Shown here piece after piece: positions 1-4,489 of a stretch of DNA of 5,722 nt (position 1 is the first letter of the stretch; each line of letters starts with the position of its first letter). The notes under the pieces were generated by a model, which was not told the DNA's origin, did no database searches, and was given only the letters and a program-made list of their open reading frames with translations. A program made the position numbers and the translations under genes. Origin of the DNA: Frankiaceae bacterium (lineage in GTDB: Bacteria; Actinomycetota; Actinomycetes; JADGOU01); assembly GCA_017882835.1 (NCBI GenBank), contig JADGOU010000197.1, positions 1-5,722 of the forward strand. The letters are read 5' to 3'.

Positions 1-616
1 ATCGGACCCGTCGGCCGCCAGGCTGCGTCAGGCTTCCGGCCTGCACCATCGCAAGATCGTCGTTGGCGCCAGTTTCCGTTCCGATGTTCCTCACCGGCCG
101 GCCCGTACGCAGAGCCGGCGGTCGCCGGTGCCACCGCCGTGCCGGCCGCCCGAGACAGCGCAGGGAGGGCCTCGGCCAGGGTGGCGTTGCGCGACGGCAG
201 CCGGCCCGACCAGGTCTCCGCCGGCGCCGTCAGCCCCTGTGCGGTGTCGCTGACCCGCTCGCCGAAGACGACGCAGGCCGGCAGCGGAAAGAACGACGGC
301 TTGACCAGGTGCAGGTCCCACGGCCGAGCCAGGGCAGCCTGCACCCGGTCGGTGGAGCAGCTCCAGGCTCCGGTGCGGAACCCGGCGAACTGGCGGCGGG
401 ACAGCACGGCCAGCGGCATGACGAACCCGAACGTGCCGCCGCCGGTGAGATACAGCTCGGTGCACCGGGCGACGAACAGCCCGGACAGGTCCTGATGGGT
501 GGCGACCGCCGCACCGGCCTAGAAGCCGCGCTCGTCGCTCATCGTCCGGAAGGCGGCCCGCATGCCGGCGGGCATATAGCGGTAGGCCAGCCACGGCGGG
601 TTCACCGCGCTGCGCG
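1..616 (-). pseudogene. N6-adenine DNA methylase fragment (Eco57I/N6_Mtase type), broken
   Basis: Read on the minus strand, this stretch encodes a fragment of an N6-adenine DNA methyltransferase of the kind found in type IIG and other restriction-modification or defence systems. The catalytic motif IV, NPPW, lies at 602-591 and continues as NPPWLAYRYMP. After it comes the conserved block GGGTFGFVMPLAVLSRRQF, then an FRTG segment, and then WDLHLVKPSFFPLPACVVFG, all in one frame. An in-frame TAG at 521-519 follows ERGF and interrupts the protein between motif IV and the GGGTFGFVMP block. Upstream of NPPW the usual 'DVVVGNPPW' lead-in is missing, so the N-terminal SAM-binding part is lost. Near 70-80 the likeness shifts frame (RNG in one frame, LAPTTILRW in the next), which suggests a frameshift. 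The main frame stays open to the left edge. Several independent lesions argue for a true pseudogene. The assignment rests on motif recognition, not on a database search. Confidence 0.75.
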
Positions 617-653
617 ATGCCTTCCTCGACAGCCCCTGGAGCATCCTAGCAAC

Positions 654-681
654 CGCGTGACCGCATCGGTTAACCCACGCG
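654..681. repeat. Small inverted repeat in the gap between the methylase remnant and the cupin
   Basis: CGCGTG at 654-659 is matched by CACGCG at 676-681, and ACCG (660-663) pairs with CGGT (667-670) inside it, giving a small interrupted hairpin. The gap 617-771 otherwise shows no open frame I recognise on either strand. The hairpin lies downstream of the minus-strand cupin and could act in transcript ending, but it has no T-run and may be chance. Confidence 0.25.
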
Positions 682-771
682 ATCAAGGACCCCCCTGAAT
701 GGATACGAGGCCAGAGCTATGGCGGACAGCGAGTTACTGACCCTCTTGAAACCCGTTAGCGTTAGGCGATG

Positions 772-1212
772 TCAGGGCAGGATGCGGCTGGCGTGCCGGG
801 CATAAAGCTTGCGCATCTGAGCCGGATCGGGTGGCACGCCCGGCACGAGTGCCGCACCGATGTCTTGCATGAAAGCCAGCGCCGGGGCGGCCGGAACCCA
901 GATTCCCAGCACCCGGGCAGCGGCGTCGTGGGGATTGCTGAAACCGTGCCGGTGCCCGCGGGGCGCGGTGAACATCGCTCCGGGTCCCGCTTCGAGCGCC
1001 TGGTCGCCGATGACTCGCAGCTGGCCGTCGAGGACGTAGATCGCCTCGTCGAAGTCGTCGTGAGAGTGGGGGATCGGCCCGGCGAAATAGGCGGGGACGG
1101 TGATCTCCATGGCGGCGAACCCGGCGGGCTCAGTCATCCCGGCCAGGACGTGCATCGGCTGGCCTGCATAAGGGAAGCTCGGGCCCTCGCCCGGGCGGGT
1201 AAGAAATGTCAT
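772..1212 (-). CDS. Small single-domain cupin protein (RmlC-like), 146 aa
   Basis: The product is a single beta-barrel cupin, a fold that usually holds a divalent metal and can serve as a small oxygenase, isomerase or ligand sensor. Both cupin motifs are complete. Motif 1 is at residues 45-63, with His49, His51 and Glu56 as metal ligands and a closing Gly63. Motif 2 is at residues 78-93, of the form G-x5-P-x-G-x2-H-x3-N, with His89 as the fourth ligand. There is no signal peptide or membrane segment, so it should be cytosolic. The ATG at 1212 was chosen because the MTFLTRPGEG start fits compact cupins of this type. The frame stays open upstream to about 1551, but that part is low-complexity and overlaps other remnants. 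No clear Shine-Dalgarno site precedes the ATG (ACGGGGC is weak), so translation may be leaderless. The gene stands alone among decayed neighbours. The substrate is unknown. Confidence 0.88.
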   Translation of the reverse strand: MTFLTRPGEGPSFPYAGQPMHVLAGMTEPAGFAAMEITVPAYFAGPIPHSHDDFDEAIYVLDGQLRVIGDQALEAGPGAMFTAPRGHRHGFSNPHDAAARVLGIWVPAAPALAFMQDIGAALVPGVPPDPAQMRKLYARHASRILP

Positions 1213-1232
1213 GCCCCGTTGTACCAACCACA

Positions 1233-1292
1233 GCACTTCGCACCGCCCTTGAGGTCGGCGTGCACCTGCTCGATGACGCCGAGGCGGTGGAC
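1233..1292 (-). pseudogene. Possible IS1380-type transposase scrap
   Basis: On the minus strand one frame reads VHRLGVIEQVHADLKGGAKC. It resembles the 'HR-x-VIEQVHADLK-x-G' block near the C-terminus of IS1380-family transposases. It is only about 20 residues long. A TGA lies directly upstream in the same frame (1295-1293), and the usual following 'AHLPSGKF-ANAAW' part is absent. If correct, it is an insertion-sequence relic left just behind the start of the cupin gene. Because it is so short, chance similarity remains possible. Confidence 0.35.
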
Positions 1293-1348
1293 TCAGCGAC
1301 GGGCGGGGCGGACCGTTGGCGCCGGAGCAGGTGCCGGCCCCGACGTAA

Positions 1349-1617
1349 GCGGCGATGGCGGCCAGCGGGCTGTTGCGCCGGCGCAGGTCCGCCGCTACCT
1401 CTGGAGCAGGAGCTACTCCGCGGCCGAGTATCTGGCACGGCTGTCCACCTACTCTGGGCACCGGGCGGCATCCGCCGACCAGCGACAGCAGCTGTTCGCC
1501 GACGTCGGCCGCATGATCGCCGCTCGGCCCGGCGGGTGCGTCCGCAAGCACTACCTGAACGTGCTGGAGGTTGCTCGCCGCCGACTGACTCCTCCGACGA
1601 GCCGACCCAAGTGCTGA
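1349..1617 (+). pseudogene. C-terminal remnant of a class I SAM-dependent methyltransferase
   Basis: The plus-strand frame ending at the TGA at 1615-1617 reads VRRYLW, then SAAEYLARLSTYSGHR, and then a helical tail VRKHYLNVLEVARR. This matches the C-terminal end of small-molecule or generic class I methyltransferases, which typically carry 'Y-x-EYL-x-LL-x-TYS-x-HR' followed by an amphipathic tail. Just before it the likeness jumps frame. AAMAASGL is read in the frame of 1352, whereas APAQVRRYLW is read in the frame of 1375. One missing base after 1374 (TT-GCGCCG) would restore a continuous SGLFAPAQVRRYLW. A TAA at 1346-1348 lies upstream in the first frame, and the SAM-binding Rossmann part (motif I) is not present in the window. 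The piece is therefore a decayed end of a gene whose 5' part has been lost. The substrate cannot be inferred. Confidence 0.6.
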
Positions 1618-1620
1618 GTG

Positions 1621-1636
1621 GACGCCCTTTGGCGTC
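1621..1636. terminator. Hairpin just after the methyltransferase remnant
   Basis: GACGCC (1621-1626) and GGCGTC (1631-1636) form a perfect 6-bp stem with a CTTT loop, starting 3 nt after the stop codon at 1617. The position suits an old transcription terminator. There is no T-run after it, as is common for actinomycete terminators. It belongs to a cluster of hairpins reaching to 1859. Confidence 0.4.
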
Positions 1637-1648
1637 GAACCGTGGAAA

Positions 1649-1684
1649 CCGGACCGGCGTGACGGGGGTGCACGCGCGGTCCGG
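1649..1684. repeat. Strong 13-bp stem-loop with one bulge
   Basis: CCGGACCG (1649-1656) pairs with CGGTCCGG (1677-1684). Inside it GCGTG (1657-1661) pairs with CACGC (1671-1675), leaving G1676 as a bulge and a 9-nt loop rich in G. It is the strongest predicted stem in the 1618-1883 gap. It could be a second terminator element, a structured RNA, or a recombination-site relic. Confidence 0.5.
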
Positions 1685-1729
1685 CCCAGCAGGGCATGCC
1701 CGGGGTTGCTGGCGCGTAACGGGTGCTCT

Positions 1730-1763
1730 GCGCCGTCTCCCTTCCTTGGTTGTGAGACGGCGC
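1730..1763. repeat. Perfect 10-bp inverted repeat with 14-nt loop
   Basis: GCGCCGTCTC (1730-1739) and GAGACGGCGC (1754-1763) are exact reverse complements around a pyrimidine-rich loop. No T-run follows on either side. The GAGAC/GTCTC core recurs in the next repeat (1767-1811), so the two may be related arms of one site. Confidence 0.55.
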
Positions 1764-1766
1764 CCT

Positions 1767-1811
1767 TGAGACATGATCGCGGGAGTGCCGGACGCTTGGT
1801 CCGATGTCTCA
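1767..1811. repeat. Inverted repeat upstream of the recombinase, candidate resolution (res) site
   Basis: TGAGACAT (1767-1774) and ATGTCTCA (1804-1811) are perfect 8-bp inverted arms 29 bp apart. Within and beyond them TGGTCCGAT occurs twice (1797-1805 and 1817-1825), a direct repeat with a 20-bp period. Serine resolvases act at paired inverted binding sites that usually lie just in front of their own gene, which is the position here. Whether these are true subsites or the end of an insertion sequence cannot be told from sequence alone. Confidence 0.35.
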
Positions 1812-1825
1812 GAAGGTGGTCCGAT

Positions 1826-1859
1826 AGTCGGCGCGGCGGACGGAGTCACCGCGCCGACT
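1826..1859. repeat. Perfect 11-bp inverted repeat before the recombinase start
   Basis: AGTCGGCGCGG (1826-1836) and CCGCGCCGACT (1849-1859) are exact reverse complements with a 12-nt loop, ending 24 nt before the recombinase ATG. It may be an operator or crossover subsite of the recombinase, or an RNA hairpin in its leader. Confidence 0.5.
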
Positions 1860-1883
1860 TCTGCGATGCTGCCCGGCGTGTCG

Positions 1884-2369
1884 ATGGCGGGGTATGCCCG
1901 GGTCAGTACTGATCACCAGTCGTTGGACGCGCAGCGCGACGCGCTGACGCGCTGACCGCGGCCAGCTGCGAACGGATCTTCACTGACCAGCTGTCCGGGG
2001 TGCGCGACGACCGGCCCGGGCTGGCCGGGCTGCTGGAGTACGTGCGAGCCGGGGACACCGTGGTGGTGGTGGCCCTGGACCGCCTCGGCCGGTCGCTGTC
2101 CGGGGTGATCCGTACCGTGGAGACGCTGACGGCGGCCGGCGTGCTGCTCCGGTCGCTGCGGGAGGGGATCGACTACTCCACCCCGACTGCGCGGTCGGCA
2201 CACCGGCCGGCCGCCAAAGCTCTCCGAAGCCTCGGCCCGCCAGGTCCGCGCCCTGCGCCTGGACGGGGAGTCGATCTCCGAGCTGGTGCACAGCTTCGGC
2301 GTTTCGCGCGCCACCGTTTACCGCGCCCTGCAACAGGACCCGGTCGCGGCGGAACCCAAGTCGGCGTGA
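1884..2369 (+). pseudogene. Serine recombinase (resolvase/invertase family), frameshifted and internally deleted
   Basis: The remains are those of a small serine recombinase, which cuts and rejoins DNA at specific sites through a phosphoserine link. The N-terminus reads MAGYARVSTDHQSLDAQ, with the nucleophile Ser8 in the ARVS motif. A tandem 8-bp duplication (1941-1956) then pushes the frame into a TGA at 1953-1955. Two frames on, the protein resumes as CERIFTDQLSGVRDDRPGL, then ALDRLGRSL with the conserved catalytic-domain arginines, then GIDYSTPT. At about 2188-2190 the frame changes again and reads RGRHTGRPPKLSE. The long E-helix region, roughly 45 residues with the 'LAEYER' type sequence, has been deleted. 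The rest is an intact helix-turn-helix DNA-binding end (SISELVHSFGVSRATVYRAL) ending at the TGA at 2367-2369. The ATG at 1884 was chosen because GYARVST sits three residues in. With two lesions it cannot make a working enzyme unless frame is restored. Confidence 0.92.
1941..1956 (+). repeat. 8-bp tandem duplication that breaks the recombinase
   Basis: GCGCTGAC occurs twice in direct succession (1941-1948 and 1949-1956). Removing one copy restores the continuous reading QRDALTAASCERIF, so the duplication alone accounts for the first frameshift. It is the sort of change made by replication slippage. Confidence 0.9.
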
Positions 2370-2417
2370 TGACGAGAACTGCGCGCGCGGCGGCAGTGAT
2401 GGACGTTGTCGGGCGGT

Positions 2418-2424
2418 GGGGGAG
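2418..2424 (+). promoter_or_regulatory. Ribosome binding site for the DUF2971 gene
   Basis: GGGGGAG lies 6 nt before the ATG at 2431 and decides that start over the in-frame GTG at 2416, which would overlap this site and has no comparable motif at the right distance. Confidence 0.55.
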
Positions 2425-2430
2425 CGGCTG

Positions 2431-3327
2431 ATGGCTCGGGCGTCGCAAGATCACCAGCCGGTAGCTATTGCCGGCGCTGCGCGCACTGGGCGCCAAGGGC
2501 ATCGACCCGAGACCTCTACCACCCGAGACCTCTACCACTACACCGACTCCAACGGACTGCTCGGCATCGTGACCAAGAAGGCCATGCGGGCCACCGACGT
2601 CCAGTTCCTTAACGACGGTGAGGAACTGGTCTACGCCGCGCGCGAGATCAGCGCGCGCCTGAGAAGCCGCGCGGAGGAACTCTGCCCCGAAGGGCGGGAA
2701 GAGACTACGGACGGGACCAGGTGGGGGCGGGCAGAGCGTCTCCGCGGGATCGCCGCGGGAGTCGACGGCCACGCCGATGGCCGCTACGCCCAGGTGTTCG
2801 TTACTTGTTTCTGCAACCACCATGACCTCCTCAGTCAGTGGCGCGGCTATGGCCGGAGCGGGGGCTTCGCGCTCGGATTCGACTCCGCAGCGCTGGCCTC
2901 GACGGCACAAGAGATCGGAGGACGACTCGAGCGAGTCCTCTACGGCGCCGAGGCCGTCGCCCCACTCATCGCAGAGATGGAAGGCCTGCCACCCACGGGA
3001 CACCCCGGCGCCAGTGGATACGCGTACGCACAGCGTGAGGTTCTGCCTTGGCTGGCCCGCGTCAAGAACTCCGCCTTCAAGGAAGAGAACGAGTGGAGGG
3101 TGACCGTCGACAGAGCTACGGACCTGTTCTTCCGATCGGGCGGGAACCTCGGGGTCGTGCCCTACGTCTGCATCGGCTTCGCCGAGGAGGCCCTCCGTCA
3201 GGTCGTCATCAGTCCTGGCCCACACCCCAAGCTGCGCAGGCTCGGCGCCGAAAAGCTCCTGCAGGCAAGCGGCTACAAGCACGTCGAAGTGGCCGAGTCC
3301 GCGATCGCCGACTCGTACAGGTCCTGA
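2431..3327 (+). CDS. DUF2971 family protein, 298 aa
   Basis: The protein belongs to the DUF2971 family, whose biochemical function I do not know. The recognisable landmarks are in family order: LYHYT at 34-38, followed by GLLGIV; LNDGEE at 60-65; TCFCNHHDLLSQWRGYG at 125-141; GFALGFD at 145-151; FKEENEWR at 216-223; and a late VVISPGP at 258-264. No signal peptide or membrane segment is visible, so it should be cytosolic. The length is normal for the family, but residues 1-32 are extra: members usually begin close to the LYHYT motif. That extension contains a 16-bp tandem duplication. The ATG at 2431 is used because of the GGGGGAG site. A GTG at 2416 would add five residues. The gene starts 61 bp after the broken recombinase, and a MazF fossil follows it. 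This setting suggests an accessory, perhaps conflict-related, role, but that is inference. The coding region appears intact. Confidence 0.85.
   Translation: MARASQDHQPVAIAGAARTGRQGHRPETSTTRDLYHYTDSNGLLGIVTKKAMRATDVQFLNDGEELVYAAREISARLRSRAEELCPEGREETTDGTRWGRAERLRGIAAGVDGHADGRYAQVFVTCFCNHHDLLSQWRGYGRSGGFALGFDSAALASTAQEIGGRLERVLYGAEAVAPLIAEMEGLPPTGHPGASGYAYAQREVLPWLARVKNSAFKEENEWRVTVDRATDLFFRSGGNLGVVPYVCIGFAEEALRQVVISPGPHPKLRRLGAEKLLQASGYKHVEVAESAIADSYRS
2505..2538 (+). repeat. 16-bp perfect tandem duplication in the 5' end of the DUF2971 gene
   Basis: ACCCGAGACCTCTACC occurs at 2505-2520 and again at 2521-2536, followed by AC, which begins a third copy. Sixteen is not a multiple of three, so the two copies are read in different frames: PETSTT in the first and RDLYH in the second. 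Only with both copies present is the ATG at 2431 in frame with the conserved LYHYT motif. Confidence 0.9.
3294..3315. repeat. 22-bp near-perfect palindrome at the end of the DUF2971 gene
   Basis: CGAGTC (3294-3299) and GACTCG (3310-3315) flank the self-complementary GCGATCGC (3301-3308), with one unpaired C on each side (3300 and 3309). It lies in the last codons, ending 9 nt before the stop codon. It may be a protein-binding site or a cruciform, or simply reflect codon choice (AESAIADS). Confidence 0.4.
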
Positions 3328-3446
3328 TCCGGCGCGGCACACGGGTCCTGGACACCCGTACGACTGCGGACGGCGAGCCTTGGTCCATTTGCCGTTCGTG
3401 CCCGGAAGTCGAGCCAGGTCGGGCTCCCGGCGATGAACCGCCTGAG

Positions 3447-3579
3447 CATCGGCACGCGATTTGGACCAGCGGTCAGGACGATCGGTTCGATGCAACGGCC
3501 TCGGTCACCGTGTGCCCGCTGACGACGAACCCGGTCGAGGCGGCCGCTGACCAGGGTCACCTGCCCCGGGCCGTCAACT
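3447..3579 (+). pseudogene. MazF/PemK-type toxin remnant
   Basis: In the frame of 3447 the plus strand reads HRHAIWTSG and then QDDRFDATASVTVCPLTT followed by NPVEA. The second block is the well-known core of actinobacterial MazF toxins (endoribonucleases that cut mRNA), which normally reads 'PAVIVQDDRFDAT-SVTVCPLTT' and continues with 'APL-R'. The first block resembles the 'RRGEIWT' N-terminus. The stretch that should join them (about 10-15 residues, including KPRPAVIV) is missing, which implies an internal deletion near 3473. After VEA the likeness moves to the next frame, PLTRVTCPGPST (3544-3579), which one extra G near 3542-3543 would explain. The C-terminal third is absent. No MazE-type antitoxin can be recognised in 3328-3446, where I see no gene. 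The remnant runs into the promoter region of the ABC operon. Confidence 0.65.
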
Positions 3580-3595
3580 GTCACTACTGTGACAG
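3578..3595. promoter_or_regulatory. Palindromic operator candidate before the ABC exporter operon
   Basis: CTGTCAC-TACT-GTGACAG is a perfect 7-bp inverted repeat, 18 bp in all, centred 27 bp before the ATPase start. A further half-site, TGACAG, lies at 3615-3620, 25 bp after the right arm and across the start codon. TTAGAT at 3599-3604 could serve as a -10 element, which would place the transcript start close to the ATG, and a repressor on the palindrome would then block the promoter. Drug exporters of this kind are often controlled by TetR or MarR-type repressors. No such gene is in the window. Confidence 0.55.
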
Positions 3596-3613
3596 ACCTT
3601 AGATGCTGGGGGC

Positions 3614-4489
3614 ATGACAGTGGCCGTCACCATCAGGGGCCTAACCAAGAGCTACGGCGGCCGGGCGACCGTGGACCGCCTGGACTTGCAGGTGCGCACC
3701 GGCGAGATCTTCGCGCTGCTTGGCCCTAACGGCGCAGGCAAGACAACCACCGTGGAGATCCTCGAGGGGTTCCGGCAGCGCGACGGCGGCGAGGTTGACG
3801 TGCTCGGCGCTGACCCGGGCCGTGCCGATCGGGCGTGGCGCAACCGCATCGGCATCGTCTTGCAGTCCACGGGCGGGCTCGACCTGCTCACCGTCCGGGA
3901 GGTGCTTCGCAGCACCGCTCGGGCCTACTCCGAGCCCCGTCGCGTGGACGAGGTGGTCGAGTCGGTTGGCCTGGCCGACAAGGCCGATGCTCGCATCTCC
4001 AGCCTCAGCGGTGGTCAGCGCCGTCGGCTCGACGTCGCCTTGGGCATTGTCGGCCGGCCCGAGCTGCTGTTCCTGGACGAGCCGACGACCGGTTTCGACC
4101 CGCAGGCCCGGCGCGACTTCTGGGAGCTCATCCGCGGGCTCGGCGGAGCGGGCGGCACGACGATCCTTCTCACCACGCATTACCTGGACGAGGCCGAGCA
4201 GCTCGCCGACCGGGTCGGGGTCATCGCCGCCGGCCGCATGCTCGCCGTCGACACCCCCGACCAGCTCGGCGGACGTGACTCCCAGCAGGCGACCGTGTCG
4301 TGGGAGGAGCACGGGCAGCGGCGCTTGCTGCGCACCGACTATCCCACCGCCCAGGTCGCCCGGCTGGGCGCCCGGTTCGGCGGCGAGGTGCCCGGCCTGG
4401 TCGTGTCGCGTCCGAGCCTGGAGGACACCTACCTCACCCTCATCGCCCCCCACGTCCACGACCTGCAAGTGCAGGAGGTGCCGGCATGA
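3614..4489 (+). CDS. ABC exporter ATPase subunit (DrrA-like, ABC-2 type), 291 aa
   Basis: This is the ATP-hydrolysing subunit of an ABC-2 exporter. It works as a dimer on the inner face of the membrane and drives the permease encoded next. All the expected motifs are present: Walker A GPNGAGKTT at 37-45, Q-loop Gln84, signature LSGGQ at 131-135, Walker B LLFLDEP at 151-157 with catalytic Glu156, D-loop region near 159-164, and switch His189. The C-terminal tail ends in PSLEDTYLTLI (267-277), typical of the daunorubicin-resistance (DrrA) and related groups. The length is slightly below the roughly 310-330 aa of classical DrrA. The start is not certain. At ATG 3614 the GGGGG at 3608-3612 is too close to be a ribosome site, so translation would be leaderless. 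The GTG at 3620 lies 7 nt from that G-run and would give a protein two residues shorter. The substrate cannot be read from the sequence; antibiotics or other hydrophobic compounds are typical. Confidence 0.95.
   Translation: MTVAVTIRGLTKSYGGRATVDRLDLQVRTGEIFALLGPNGAGKTTTVEILEGFRQRDGGEVDVLGADPGRADRAWRNRIGIVLQSTGGLDLLTVREVLRSTARAYSEPRRVDEVVESVGLADKADARISSLSGGQRRRLDVALGIVGRPELLFLDEPTTGFDPQARRDFWELIRGLGGAGGTTILLTTHYLDEAEQLADRVGVIAAGRMLAVDTPDQLGGRDSQQATVSWEEHGQRRLLRTDYPTAQVARLGARFGGEVPGLVVSRPSLEDTYLTLIAPHVHDLQVQEVPA
4473..4478 (+). promoter_or_regulatory. Ribosome binding site for the ABC permease
   Basis: AGGAGG, a perfect site within the end of the ATPase gene, lies 7 nt before the ATG at 4486. 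It fixes the permease start although the same frame is open much further upstream. Confidence 0.85.

Noticed and set aside
63..698. Long open frame on the plus strand over the methylase remnant
   Set aside because: Its Arg/Gly/Pro-rich translation has no family likeness. It is the antisense of the recognisable methylase fragment.
1213..1551. Upstream extension of the cupin to about 259 residues
   Set aside because: The added part is Pro/Arg-rich and overlaps the IS1380-like and methyltransferase pieces read in other frames. The cupin is complete from the ATG at 1212.
1130..1849. Open minus-strand frame spanning the cupin start, the methyltransferase tail and the hairpin cluster
   Set aside because: Low-complexity product, antisense to a recognisable methyltransferase end. 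High GC content keeps such frames open by chance.
1621..1859. CRISPR array or tRNA cluster
   Set aside because: The repeats are inverted, unequal in length and different in sequence. No spacer pattern, T-arm or anticodon arm is seen.
1921..1956. Programmed frameshift in the recombinase
   Set aside because: There is no slippery heptamer or stimulatory element. A simple 8-bp duplication explains the break, and a second lesion follows downstream.
2173..3495. 440-codon minus-strand open frame opposite the DUF2971 gene
   Set aside because: The plus strand carries clear DUF2971 motifs and a ribosome site. The antisense product matches nothing I know and crosses the recombinase remnant.
3273..3584. 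Minus-strand open frame of about 103 codons between the DUF2971 gene and the exporter
   Set aside because: The plus strand here carries the MazF core motif. The minus product is unrecognised and lacks a ribosome site.
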